This document shows, one piece after another, positions 24,142 to 34,638 of a stretch of 64,000 nt of DNA. Positions within the stretch are counted from its first letter, which is position 1. Every line of letters starts with the position of its first letter. Source of the stretch: Bradyrhizobium sp. CSS354 (GTDB lineage Bacteria > Pseudomonadota > Alphaproteobacteria > Rhizobiales > Xanthobacteraceae); NCBI RefSeq assembly GCF_029051725.1, contig NZ_JAACFU010000016.1, positions 1 to 64,000 on the forward strand, read 5' to 3'. Made by a program: the position numbers and the translations under genes. The notes beneath the pieces are model-generated. The model saw only the letters and a list, made by a program, of their open reading frames with translations, searched no databases and was not told the origin of the DNA.

Positions 24142-25770
24142 ATGCAAACACTTGGGCAGACTGCGCATTTCAACATCCAGTACGACGAAACCCTGCTCGG
24201 CTCCGACGGCAATCCGAATGCGATCTCGCGCGCTCAGCGGGTGCTGGGAGTATGTGAACCCGAGTTCGGTCTTCTGGCCAGCTGGTACAAGATCACCGAT
24301 GGATTTGGACCCGACAATCGCATCACAGTTCAAATCATTGCGGACTTTGCAGCGGGTGGAGCAAGCAACAACGGGTACAAGGGAAGCAACACGGTCATCA
24401 AGATCGGCAACCAGACGGCAAACGCGAATGTAATTGCTGCGGGTCAAAGCAGCTGCATGTCTTTCGTGGCTGAATTGGTCGAGGTTTTCGCCAGCTATCG
24501 CAACCAGCACGGAAACGGCGCCTGGAACGCGAGCAAGAGCGATGGCGAGGGCCTGTCCTTGCTTTGCGCCCGCGAGCAGTTCGGCACGGGGTATTCACTG
24601 TTTTTCGGGACGCCATGGGTGAATAGTTGGTTGCAGTCCAGCCGCGACACGCAGTGGATCAATGCCTCCGAGAACACCGACAAGAATCCGCTCAGCTTCG
24701 GATTGTCCCTGCTGTTTCTCTACTATCTCAAGAGCCAGCTGAATCACTCCATTCCAGACATCATCGCGGCGGGAGGAGACAGCCTTGCGCAAACGTATCA
24801 AAACCTGACCGGCAAGAACGACGCAACCGCAGCCTTCTCGCAGTTGATCAATAAATATTTTAGGCCAGGGAGCACGCCCCAGCTCGCCACCGAAAATCCA
24901 TTTCCGCTCCTGGAGGGGCTACGACGGGACGTGAAGCTCTCGCTCGACTCCGAGCCGGAGGGAAAGCCGTTCCGCGTGAATGAAGGCTTGGCATTGACCT
25001 CCCCATTCTTCACTTGCCCAAAGGATCTCTATAAGTGGTTCGTCGACAGCGCGCCGAAGAAAGTGACTTGCGTTGCCACTGTGCGCGGATTTGGACTTCC
25101 CATATACCGATGGCGAATCAATGGAGTCGACCTAAATCCACCAGCGCAACTGGGTCAGCCAAACGTGCAGGGTTCGATCACGGTTCAAGCTACGGTGACG
25201 ACCGACCATGCAGCCCAGCCATCTACGTCCGTCCTGCAGGACATCCTCGTTAACTATGGAGTCGGAGAGGACGATTTCAGTTCGAGCCTGGTCTTTGACT
25301 TGCCGGGAGTAGTTGGCCACGTCGATCTGTCAGTCGAGGCGAGCGCGAGCGAGCGCTTTGCCTCGAGCGACGTGAGTTGGGCGGCTCAAAGCATAACCAT
25401 CGATAACGAGACGCTGTATTGGGAGCCACGTTACTACGTCGACCGAGAGCGCTGCATGAAGCCATTCCTTGATGTTGCGGCACGTTACGTCCGGTCCGAC
25501 CCGTTTTTCAGTCTTGTGAAGACGCTGCCGGATCCTCCGCAGGAATATACTAGAGTCATAAGAGAACTGACGCAGGCCTCTGCTCAGATTGGCACTCTGG
25601 CGCAGCACGCGCCCGACCAGGCACGCGAGTTGCGATACGCGATGTCGTCGGCGCTGGGAATAGCCCCTACTGTCTTGGAGGAACTGGGCAAAGCAAACAT
25701 CAGATCCGCTGCGGTGCCCCACGGGGTGCAGGAGAACTTCAACGACGAAAAGGGGCCGCAGAGCGTCTAA
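24142..25770 (+). CDS. Hypothetical 542-residue protein; possible inactive metallopeptidase-like N-terminus
   Basis: No signal peptide is seen. The N-terminal 150 residues have the rhythm of a gluzincin-like domain: FNIQYDET strand, then FVAELVEVFASYR where a HELxH helix would be expected (residues 110-114 read AELVE), then SDGEGLSLLCARE where the third-ligand Glu of such enzymes usually sits (Glu136). Both putative zinc histidines are absent, so catalysis is unlikely. The middle (about 300-440) looks beta-rich with paired Cys (FTCPKDLYKW, KKVTCVAT), Ig-like. The C-terminus is helical. The start is ATG 24142. The gene stands alone in the relic part of the island. The fold suggestion is inference. 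Confidence 0.65.
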   Translation: MQTLGQTAHFNIQYDETLLGSDGNPNAISRAQRVLGVCEPEFGLLASWYKITDGFGPDNRITVQIIADFAAGGASNNGYKGSNTVIKIGNQTANANVIAAGQSSCMSFVAELVEVFASYRNQHGNGAWNASKSDGEGLSLLCAREQFGTGYSLFFGTPWVNSWLQSSRDTQWINASENTDKNPLSFGLSLLFLYYLKSQLNHSIPDIIAAGGDSLAQTYQNLTGKNDATAAFSQLINKYFRPGSTPQLATENPFPLLEGLRRDVKLSLDSEPEGKPFRVNEGLALTSPFFTCPKDLYKWFVDSAPKKVTCVATVRGFGLPIYRWRINGVDLNPPAQLGQPNVQGSITVQATVTTDHAAQPSTSVLQDILVNYGVGEDDFSSSLVFDLPGVVGHVDLSVEASASERFASSDVSWAAQSITIDNETLYWEPRYYVDRERCMKPFLDVAARYVRSDPFFSLVKTLPDPPQEYTRVIRELTQASAQIGTLAQHAPDQARELRYAMSSALGIAPTVLEELGKANIRSAAVPHGVQENFNDEKGPQSV

Positions 25771-26365
25771 CAACAGCGATGGGCACATCGTCGATCGACC
25801 ATCGCCTATGGCAGCAAAAGAGGAAAGCTCAGGCACTGCCACGCCCGCACGGAGTCTAATTCGTCGAGCTCATTCGGCTTGGGCTCGAAAACGCGGCTTC
25901 GAGGTCGCGCAAAAGGGGGGACCTTGGACCTCTGTCGGCGGCGCCTGACAGCTCCCCCCTTACCTTCCCTGCCTAAGGTGTTGCTAAAGTAATCCGCAGC
26001 AATAACGCCCTTTGGCTCCCTAAGCGTCGACCTGCGGAGGTCGAGCTTCGTAGGGCATCACGTCCGACCTCTAGTCCCACGCGCTGGGGCATGCGTTTAA
26101 AAAAACGGAAACCAGCGTTTATGTTTGACGGCTTCCCGCTCTGCCCTCTGCCTCCGAAATCACCACGTTCACATGGCTTCGCATGAACGGCAGGCATGGG
26201 CCGCAAGACAATGTGACGGTGGGCTCGTGAGCGGCCTCTCGTCCCGCGACGGCCAACGTGTTTAGTAAAGTAGCTTCCACTATTGTGGTGAAATTTCCAT
26301 ACACTTGAGCGGCGCGGTGAGAGGACCCGCTGGAGCGCCTCGCCTTCAAGAAGGCGACCACCTAT
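25771..26365. other. Intergenic stretch, nothing recognised
   Basis: Nearly 600 bases without a frame of convincing composition. It includes an A-run (26098-26106) and mixed-GC sequence unlike the GC-rich core genes, which fits decayed island DNA. Confidence 0.4.
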
Positions 26366-26638
26366 CTAGTGCAATCTTCGCAGCCTTTGATGTCGGGGCA
26401 ATGCATAGTGAATCGTTAGCAGGCTTGCGTTGCTGTCATCAAAAACCAAGTGGTCAGTCAAGGCCATTTCTGCGCGCATCGCATTACAGCAGAAGATCAT
26501 CCATGGATCGAAAACGGGGAGCTTGCTCACGGACCGGTAAAGCTCGCCACATTCGATTGTCAGGTTCTGCTGGCCTTGCGCAGCCGCCAGTTCGAGCCGG
26601 GATCGAATCTCTTGCCGGAATTGATGCGTGGAAACCAT
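26366..26638 (-). CDS. Hypothetical protein with CCNAMRAEM signature
   Basis: A 90-residue frame: an N-terminal helix (FRQEIRSRLELAAAQGQQNLTI), a GELYRSV element, then WMIFCCNAMRAEMALTDHLVF and a terminal LLTIHYALPR strand. The pattern (helix, GEL-R-V, CCxxMR, hydrophobic strand ending in YxLPR) looks like a conserved small-protein family found in mobile regions, though I cannot name it. It stands alone on the minus strand. The paired Cys could bind metal. Confidence 0.5.
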   Translation of the reverse strand: MVSTHQFRQEIRSRLELAAAQGQQNLTIECGELYRSVSKLPVFDPWMIFCCNAMRAEMALTDHLVFDDSNASLLTIHYALPRHQRLRRLH

Positions 26639-27058
26639 GCGACATCCGATAGCCGAAAACCGTTCTGGAAAAGGGATCAGCGCCGGCCAAGGATTGAAAT
26701 CGAGCGATGAGCCCCCGTCAACTCAGACGTCAGGTCCTAGGACCATAGAGCAATGCCAACGCAAAGATAGGGGTAATAAAGCCGATCTGATTGATGCGCG
26801 CGTCTCGCTATTGGGTGACGAAGTTCCTATATATGCTCGAGATCGCCGCCCGCCCTTGGCAGTTATCGGTGACTGAGAGCATTGCGCTCCCGCCTCAACC
26901 ACGCAGGCGGTCGGATGTCCGATATCCCAAAATACAAATCTCCTGGACTGGTTGGTATCTCCGGCGCCGGTGCGGGTCACTGCATCGGCCTTCATGCAGC
27001 GGAATCCATTTTCAATTGATCTGCGGCAGCGATCTCGGCAGATCGTCAGGAGGTTTAA
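26639..27058. other. Intergenic stretch between the island and the manA operon
   Basis: About 420 bases without a supported gene. No second copy of the tRNA-Arg fragment is visible, so the right border of the element cannot be placed here. The last bases carry AGGAGG for the following small gene. Confidence 0.4.
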
Positions 27059-27250
27059 GTGGCAAACACAGCAACGATCCGAAATTCGAACGGGCTTCCG
27101 GCCACATTCACGGGATCGAAGACCGGGCAGGACGACGCTCCGTTTGTGTTCGTCAAGGTCGGCGATGAAGAGCGCCGCATGCGAAGGGCCGAATGGGATG
27201 CGCTTCCGCCCTGGACCGGCCCGCGCCCGGCACGAACAGTCAACGATTGA
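27059..27250 (+). CDS. Small hypothetical protein upstream of manA
   Basis: A 63-residue protein starting with GTG, supported by a perfect AGGAGG 5-6 bases upstream. It is polar and probably beta-rich (FVFVKVGDEERRMRRAEWDALPPW). No domain was recognised. It precedes the manA-like gene by 24 bases on the same strand and may be the first cistron of that operon. Confidence 0.6.
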   Translation: MANTATIRNSNGLPATFTGSKTGQDDAPFVFVKVGDEERRMRRAEWDALPPWTGPRPARTVND

Positions 27251-27274
27251 TCGCACAGCCTTTGGGAGGCCCGC

Positions 27275-28240
27275 TTGACGGTCGAACATGCCATCGTGCG
27301 AACCAAGCCGAAGCCCTGGGGCAGCCTCGATCTGCGGCCCTGGAGCCTGGCGTCGACGGGCGACGGCCCGATCGGGGAATTGTGGTTCGAGCGTCCGGGT
27401 CTTGCTGCGCCGAAGACCACGTTGCTGCTGAAAATGCTCTTCACCACCGAGCCGCTATCGATTCAAGTTCATCCGGACGATGCGTTCGCGCGCTCGATCG
27501 GGCTTGCCAACGGCAAGACCGAAGCCTGGTACATCGTCTCCGCGATCCCCGGTGCCAAGGTCGCGGTGGGGCTGAACCATCCGCGCTCCGCCGCAGAGTT
27601 GCGAGCCGCGATCACTGATGGCTCGATCGCCGATATCGTGGCTTGGCAGCCGGTTCATGCAGGCGACGTCATTTTCATTCCTGCCGGAACCATTCATGCG
27701 ATCGGCGCTGGCATCGTGCTCGTCGAGATCCAGCAGCACAGCGACGCCACCTTCCGGCTGTTCGACTATGGACGAGAGCGCCAACTGCACATCGACAATG
27801 CCGTCGCGGTGGCGACGGCAGGTCCACGCACGATCCAATTGCCTCCCGAACGTCTGAGCGGCGCGCGAACGGTCCTCACGGTCAATTCCTATTTTGCGCT
27901 GGAGCAAACTGACCTAGCCCCGGGCTCCATTTGGATGCTCGACGCACCGAAGGAGACCTGGCTGCTGGCAGTCGAAGGCCACGCCCAACTCGGCTCGACG
28001 AGGCTCGCGCCGGGGGAGGCGCTCTTTCTGGAAGCCGACCATGCGGAAATCGAGGTCGGTGCGAACGGCTTGAAAGCGCTCATGGCCTATCCCGGCCCGA
28101 AGATAAACCCTGCCGCGCTAATAGAGCGCAGCGGTGCGAGCGCCAGTCGCGCACCGCACGCCTTTCCCAGCGCGGCGGTCCGGCCCTCCTTCGAAACCGC
28201 CGCGCTCAAACAATCGGAGACGCCAAATTGGCTGCCGTAA
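27275..28240 (+). CDS. manA: Mannose-6-phosphate isomerase, class I
   Basis: A 321-residue cupin enzyme interconverting fructose-6-phosphate and mannose-6-phosphate. Zinc ligands are visible: Gln64 and His66 in IQVHPDD, Glu83 in KTEAWY and His141 in PAGTIHAIG. It is the short form, similar in length to the Bacillus ManA. The start is TTG with GGGAGG 5 bases upstream. The gene overlaps the glycosyltransferase start by about 13 bases. It would feed mannose-6-phosphate toward an activated mannose donor for the glycosyltransferase, which links the operon to mannan metabolism. Confidence 0.9.
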   Translation: MTVEHAIVRTKPKPWGSLDLRPWSLASTGDGPIGELWFERPGLAAPKTTLLLKMLFTTEPLSIQVHPDDAFARSIGLANGKTEAWYIVSAIPGAKVAVGLNHPRSAAELRAAITDGSIADIVAWQPVHAGDVIFIPAGTIHAIGAGIVLVEIQQHSDATFRLFDYGRERQLHIDNAVAVATAGPRTIQLPPERLSGARTVLTVNSYFALEQTDLAPGSIWMLDAPKETWLLAVEGHAQLGSTRLAPGEALFLEADHAEIEVGANGLKALMAYPGPKINPAALIERSGASASRAPHAFPSAAVRPSFETAALKQSETPNWLP

Positions 28241-30504
28241 ATCGTATCGCATTCATCGGCAATTCGCTTCCCCGCCGCTGTGGCATTGCGACCTTCACCA
28301 CTGACTTGCAGAGCGCCATTGCGGCGTCTCGGAGTGATCTGGAGACCGTCATCGTCGCGATGACCGATCACGGCCAGGTCTACGATTATCCTCCCACCGT
28401 GGGCGTGGAGATCAACGACGACCGGCAAGATGATTATGTCCGTGCGGCCGCCTATCTGAACAGCGGTGGCTTCGAGGCCGTTTCGCTGCAACACGAATTC
28501 GGCATTTTCGGCGGCGACGCCGGAGGTCAGATCCTCACCCTTTTGTCGCGCCTGACCATACCGATCGTGACAACCCTGCATACGGTCTTGTCTGAGCCAA
28601 CGGAAGCTCAGCGCGACGTCATCGCGCGCATCGTCGAGTGCTCGTCCAAGGTCGTCGTGATGGCTGAAAAAGGTCGGGAGTTGTTGCGCTCCGTCTATCA
28701 CGTGGCTGACGAGAAGATCGAAATCATCCCGCACGGCATCCCGGAATTTGCGTTCGTCGAGCCCGACGCGGCCAAGGCTGCGCTCGGATTCAGCAACAAG
28801 TCGGTCATCCTGACCTTCGGATTGCTGTCGCCGAACAAGGGTATCGAAGTCATGATCGATGCGATGCCTTCGATTCTGAGGACCCGGCCCGACGCCGTTT
28901 ACGTCGTACTCGGTGCGACGCATCCCAACCTCGTGAGAGATCGTGGCGAAGCCTATCGTGAGTCCCTGATGGCGCACGCGCGCCAGGCTGGCGTCGAGGA
29001 TCACGTCGTGTTCCTCGATCAGTTCGTCGACAAGAAGACGCTGCTCGATTTCATCTCGATGTCCGACGTCTATGTGACGCCGTACCTCAGTGAGGCCCAG
29101 ATGACGTCGGGCACGCTGGCCTATAGTTTCGGCCTCGGCAAAGCCGTGGTGTCCACCCCGTATTGGCATGCCCGCGAACTATTGGCCGATGGCCGCGGCA
29201 TCCTGGTTCCGTTTGGAGATGCGGCAGCGCTCGGCATCGAAATCGCGAAGTTGCTCACCAATGACGTGCTTCGGCAGGCAATGCGCAAGCGCGCCTATTC
29301 GAGCAGCCGCGCAATGACATGGGAGAGAACCGCCGAGCGCTATATGTCGGTCTTCGAGAACGCCGGCCGCCGGCATCGGCTCAAGACCATCGCGCGCACG
29401 GATACTGGTACGCTGCTGCGCGACAGCCGCGCCCCGCCGGAAATGCAGCTCGGCCATTTCCTGTCGATGTGCGACGACACAGGACTGTTTCAGCATGCCG
29501 TTCATAGCGTGCCCGATCGTGCTCACGGCTATTGCGTCGACGACAACGCCCGGGCGCTGCTCGTGGCCTGTGCGCTCAACAACCCGGGCGAAGAGCGGCT
29601 GCCGGAAGTCTTGACTGCGCGATTTGCCGCCTTCGTCCAGCACGCCTGGAATCCGGATACGCGACGATTTCGCAATTTCATGGGCTTCAACCGCTGCTGG
29701 TTGGAGGACAGGGGATCGGAGGACAGCCACGGGCGCACGCTCTGGGCCTTGGGCGTGTGCGCATTTACCGATGCCAGCCCATCGCGACGCTCATGGGCCG
29801 CGGCGCTGTTTTCCGAAGCGATGGCGACAGTGGAAAGCTTTCGTTCGCCCCGTGCGTGGGCGTTCGTATTGCTGGGCCTCGATGCTTACTGCCCGGCTGT
29901 CCCGGACGATTTCCAGGCGACGCGCCTGCGTGCCGTGCTCGCTGACCGGTTGATCTTGCTCTTCGACACCGTGGCAACCGGCGATTGGGTCTGGTTCGAG
30001 GATGGGTTGGCCTACGATAACGCGCGCTTGCCCCAGGCTCTGATCGTTACCGGCCTGGCCAGCAAGACATCGCGCTATGTCAATATCGGGCTGGAGTCGC
30101 TGCGCTGGCTTGTGAAGCGGCAAACCTCGGCGAAGGGCCAATTCCGCCCGATCGGCACGGCGGGATTTGGTGATCGACGCCAACCGCCCCAAGCCTTCGA
30201 CCAGCAGCCGCTGGAGGCCGCGGCGACCATCGCGGCATGCCTCGCCGCGTGGCGGGCCGATCACGATGTCGAGTGGAAGGCCGAAGCCGCGCGGGTATTC
30301 GCGTGGTTTCTGGGCAGCAACGATCTGTCGGCCTCGCTGGTCGATTTGGAAACCGGAAGCTGCCGGGATGGCCTGCACCCCGATCGTCCCAACGAGAATC
30401 GGGGAGGGGAATCCGTGGTGTCGTATTTGCTGGGCCTTTCCGAGATTCGGCAAATTGCCCGCCTGAGCGAAAGCCGAGCCAAGCCTGCTCCTCTCGTCGC
30501 TTGA
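28228..30504 (+). CDS. GT4-family glycosyltransferase fused to a C-terminal helical domain
   Basis: A 758-residue cytoplasmic protein. Residues 1-385 are a GT-B fold glycosyltransferase of family 4: N-terminal NRIAFIGNSLPRRCGIATF, VSLQHEFGIFGGDAGG, PHGIPEF, LTFGLLSPNKGIE, and a donor-site region with SEAQMTSGTLAYSFGLGKAVV and HARELL. Residues from about 400 onward form an unusual tail (HAVHSVPDRAHGYCVDDNARALL ... RGSEDSHGRTLWALG ... WFEDGLAYDNARLPQALI), like an alpha/alpha-barrel of glycan-active enzymes. A TTG start at 28228 overlaps manA, and GGAG precedes it. Between manA and a GH130 gene, it is probably a mannosyltransferase making a beta-mannoside. Confidence 0.85.
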   Translation: MAAVNRIAFIGNSLPRRCGIATFTTDLQSAIAASRSDLETVIVAMTDHGQVYDYPPTVGVEINDDRQDDYVRAAAYLNSGGFEAVSLQHEFGIFGGDAGGQILTLLSRLTIPIVTTLHTVLSEPTEAQRDVIARIVECSSKVVVMAEKGRELLRSVYHVADEKIEIIPHGIPEFAFVEPDAAKAALGFSNKSVILTFGLLSPNKGIEVMIDAMPSILRTRPDAVYVVLGATHPNLVRDRGEAYRESLMAHARQAGVEDHVVFLDQFVDKKTLLDFISMSDVYVTPYLSEAQMTSGTLAYSFGLGKAVVSTPYWHARELLADGRGILVPFGDAAALGIEIAKLLTNDVLRQAMRKRAYSSSRAMTWERTAERYMSVFENAGRRHRLKTIARTDTGTLLRDSRAPPEMQLGHFLSMCDDTGLFQHAVHSVPDRAHGYCVDDNARALLVACALNNPGEERLPEVLTARFAAFVQHAWNPDTRRFRNFMGFNRCWLEDRGSEDSHGRTLWALGVCAFTDASPSRRSWAAALFSEAMATVESFRSPRAWAFVLLGLDAYCPAVPDDFQATRLRAVLADRLILLFDTVATGDWVWFEDGLAYDNARLPQALIVTGLASKTSRYVNIGLESLRWLVKRQTSAKGQFRPIGTAGFGDRRQPPQAFDQQPLEAAATIAACLAAWRADHDVEWKAEAARVFAWFLGSNDLSASLVDLETGSCRDGLHPDRPNENRGGESVVSYLLGLSEIRQIARLSESRAKPAPLVA

Positions 30505-30547
30505 CGGAGCCGGTTACGATTTCCTCCTTCAACCCATCGAGGCCGTT

Positions 30548-31864
30548 TTGTCGCAATCTCCCTTCCTCAAACGCCAAGCCCTTCAGCTGCGACCTGATCC
30601 GACCCGTGTCATCGTTCGGCCTTTCAAGCCGGCAACGGAGCCGCGCGACCTCAATCCGACGGACAAGACCCGCGCCAACCATATCGTCGAACGGGTCCTC
30701 GCGCTCGATGCCGAGACCGCTGAGCGGCAATTGGCCGACGTTCTGGAGAACTTCCTCGGCCGTCACCGCAATCTGTTGCGGATCTTCGAGGCACGCGCCG
30801 CGGAAATGGAAGAGGCGCTGGCCGACCATGCTGTATTCACACAGGTCCAGCGCCAACTCGCGGGCGCCTATTTTCTAAACGAATATTCGTTCGAGGCCTC
30901 GGCTTTGTTCAATCCGAGTATCGTGCCGCATCCCGATCAGTCCGGAACGCCGGAAGGCAGCCTCCGCTTCATTCTGAGTCTGCGTGCCGTCGGCGAGGGT
31001 CATGTGTCTTCTCTGACGTTTCGCTCGGGGCTTATTGCGGAAGACGGGACCGTGACTATCGACCGGACAGCGCGTCTTGCATCCAGCCCCGAACTCGTCA
31101 AGTTGACATCGGGTGCCGGCGGCGACGAAATTGACGTTACATTCGCGGCTGGCCAGGATCTGAGCGAGCGGGTGATTTTTCCGGTCACCGAAGCGCAGTC
31201 GAACGGGATCGAGGATGCCCGCTTTGTGCATTTCAGCAACGCCGGCGAGACGATCTACTACGCGACCTACACCGCCTATAGCGGACGCGCGATCCGGTCG
31301 GAGCTGATCGAGACGTCCGACTTTGTATCGTTCCGGCTATCGACCCTGAAGGGCAATGCCGCGCGCAACAAGGGCATGGCGTTGTTCCCGCGCAAGATCG
31401 GGGGCAGATATGCGATGATCGCGCGCCAGGACAACGAGAACCTCTATCTGATTTTTTCCGAGGATCTCCATACGTGGGATGGCGGCCAGCCGATTCTGAA
31501 GCCGCGACACCCCTGGGAGTTCGTGCAGATCGGCAATTGCGGATCTCCGATCGAGCTCGACGAGGGGTGGCTCCTGCTGACGCACGGTGTCGGCCCTGTG
31601 CGGAAGTATTCGATCGGGGCCGCGCTGCTGGACAAGAAGGACCCTTCGAAGGTGCTCGGCCGCCTGCGCGAGCCGCTATTGCGCCCAGACCCTTCCGAAC
31701 GTGAAGGATATGTTCCAAACGTCGTCTACACCTGCGGCGCGATGCGCCATCGCGACAAGATCATCTTCCCTTACGCGGTCTCGGACACCTTTTGCAACTT
31801 CGCGACCATCGAGATCGCCCCTTTGATCGCGGCTATGGACAGCGGCACATCGGAACCGAGCTAA
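30548..31864 (+). CDS. Glycoside hydrolase family 130 (beta-mannoside phosphorylase/hydrolase)
   Basis: A 438-residue five-bladed propeller enzyme. Landmarks include FNPSIV (residues 121-126), KGMALFPRKIGGRYAMIARQDNENLY, WEFVQIGNCGSPIELDEGWLLLTHGVG and REGYVPNVVYTCGA, the last covering active-site residues of GH130. Members phosphorolyse or synthesise beta-1,2- or beta-1,4-linked mannosides. A TTG start lies 43 bases after the glycosyltransferase gene. No signal peptide is present, so the substrate is cytoplasmic. It is likely the turnover (or extension) enzyme for the product of the preceding glycosyltransferase. Confidence 0.88.
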   Translation: MSQSPFLKRQALQLRPDPTRVIVRPFKPATEPRDLNPTDKTRANHIVERVLALDAETAERQLADVLENFLGRHRNLLRIFEARAAEMEEALADHAVFTQVQRQLAGAYFLNEYSFEASALFNPSIVPHPDQSGTPEGSLRFILSLRAVGEGHVSSLTFRSGLIAEDGTVTIDRTARLASSPELVKLTSGAGGDEIDVTFAAGQDLSERVIFPVTEAQSNGIEDARFVHFSNAGETIYYATYTAYSGRAIRSELIETSDFVSFRLSTLKGNAARNKGMALFPRKIGGRYAMIARQDNENLYLIFSEDLHTWDGGQPILKPRHPWEFVQIGNCGSPIELDEGWLLLTHGVGPVRKYSIGAALLDKKDPSKVLGRLREPLLRPDPSEREGYVPNVVYTCGAMRHRDKIIFPYAVSDTFCNFATIEIAPLIAAMDSGTSEPS

Positions 31865-32160
31865 GCGCCACGACTGCCCGTAAGGCACTTGACGGCGTTA
31901 TCAGCAGCATCGAAAGACGCCATCGACGGCGCGCAGTTCGGCAGGCTGAATCAGCTGAACTGCGCGATAATGACTGCGAAGAGCGGACCCTCGAGCGACT
32001 TTTCCCAAATTGTTAGAGAATCCTTCAGCGCCGTGAAGTTTGGAACATGTTGTAGTCCTGCCAGACGCAAGTTTGCAGCAACCAGCGACGATCCGGACGG
32101 CGACAGAGAGAAGCCACACATCGTGGCCGAAGCCCTTGCGCCCCAGTGTCATAAGTGTAA
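31865..32160. other. Intergenic stretch before groESL
   Basis: About 300 bases. Frames on both strands lack protein-like composition. It presumably contains the groESL promoter near the CIRCE-like box, but no convincing heat-shock sigma promoter was fixed. Confidence 0.4.
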
Positions 32161-32187
32161 CTAGCACTTGCGCGTTGCGACTGCCAA
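32161..32187. promoter_or_regulatory. CIRCE-like HrcA operator, degenerate
   Basis: CTAGCACTT, a 9-base spacer, then GACTGCCAA. Each arm matches the CIRCE consensus (TTAGCACTC-N9-GAGTGCTAA) at 7 of 9 positions, with the exact spacing. It lies 31 bases before groES. HrcA repression is inferred; the weakened arms may mean loose control. Confidence 0.6.
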
Positions 32188-32218
32188 TCCAGAAAATTAC
32201 AAAAGCAAGGAGGATCGC

Positions 32219-32533
32219 ATGAAATTCCGTCCGCTCCACGACCGTGTCATGGTCAAACGCATCGATGCCGAAGATAAAACCGCAGGCGGCATCATCATTC
32301 CCGACACGGCGAAGGAAAAGCCCTCGCAGGGCGAAATCGTCGCCGTCGGCCCCGGTGGCCGCGACGAAGCCGGCAAGCTGATCCCGATCGACCTGAAGGT
32401 CGGCGACCGCGTGCTGTTCGGCAAATGGTCCGGCACTGAAGTCAAGATCGAGAACGTCGATCTGCTGATTATGAAGGAGAGCGACATCATGGGCGTCCTC
32501 GACGTTCCCGCTTCCAAGAAGAAGGCGGCCTAA
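32219..32533 (+). CDS. groES: Co-chaperonin GroES
   Basis: A 104-residue GroES: MKFRPLHDRVMVKRIDAED, then the mobile loop (EKPSQGEIVAVGPG region) and the roof and base strands ending ESDIMGVLDV. It forms the heptameric lid of GroEL. AAGGAGGA is just upstream of the ATG, so the 17-residue upstream extension is not used. The length is slightly above the usual 95-97 residues, with a short Lys/Ala tail (SKKKAA), as in rhizobial copies. The groEL gene follows 44 bases later. Confidence 0.97.
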   Translation: MKFRPLHDRVMVKRIDAEDKTAGGIIIPDTAKEKPSQGEIVAVGPGGRDEAGKLIPIDLKVGDRVLFGKWSGTEVKIENVDLLIMKESDIMGVLDVPASKKKAA

Positions 32534-32577
32534 GAGCCCCTCTCACAACCAGCTAAACACCTAAGGAAAAAATCCAG

Positions 32578-34218
<1,641 letters not shown>

Positions 34219-34249
34219 GTCCAACAGTTCCGCGCTCTACCGTAAGAGA

Positions 34250-34271
34250 GGCCCGGCAGCAATGCCGGGCC
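34250..34271 (+). terminator. Hairpin after groEL
   Basis: GGCCCGGCA (34250-34258), loop GCAA, TGCCGGGCC (34263-34271): a perfect 9-bp GC-rich stem with a stable tetraloop, 31 bases past the stop. No T-run follows, so it may be a weak terminator or a 3'-end stabiliser. Confidence 0.65.
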
Positions 34272-34343
34272 AACGTTGGAATGTTCAAACCGCGACACTG
34301 AAACTGCTGCGGCTGCACAGCTCCCCCATGCAGTAGAGGAGTG

Positions 34344-34553
34344 CTATCGCTTTTTCTTCTTACCAAAAATTTCGTTCCAGTTGTCCTTATAGGCTTTGGA
34401 TACCGCCTTCTGACCCTCGCCCATATCTTGCTTTTTCGGTGTAGCGTCCGGTTTGTTTTCAGTCTTGGTTGAAGATTGCGGCTTGGCTTCGACAACCTTG
34501 TTCTCGGCGTTCGGCGTTTTAGGCGAAGTGTCTTTGGCCTTATTAACTGACAT
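34344..34553 (-). CDS. Small basic Lys-rich hypothetical protein
   Basis: A 69-residue, highly charged, probably disordered protein (MSVNKAKDTSPKTPNAENK) with an ordered-looking C-terminus (KAVSKAYKDNWNEIFGKKKKR). A clear AAGGA lies 6 bases before the ATG, which supports it being real. No family name can be given. It converges with groEL. Confidence 0.65.
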   Translation of the reverse strand: MSVNKAKDTSPKTPNAENKVVEAKPQSSTKTENKPDATPKKQDMGEGQKAVSKAYKDNWNEIFGKKKKR

Positions 34554-34638
34554 TGTTTTTCCTTACGGGCATAGGGGCGACACGCCAGCACCCGTCTGGC
34601 TATGTAAGATGAAGCAACCTGCGTTGCTATTATGGAGA

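Noticed and set aside
26639..27058. Right attachment site of the element
   Set aside because: The GC-rich core genes resume after this stretch, but no copy of the tRNA-Arg core is present.
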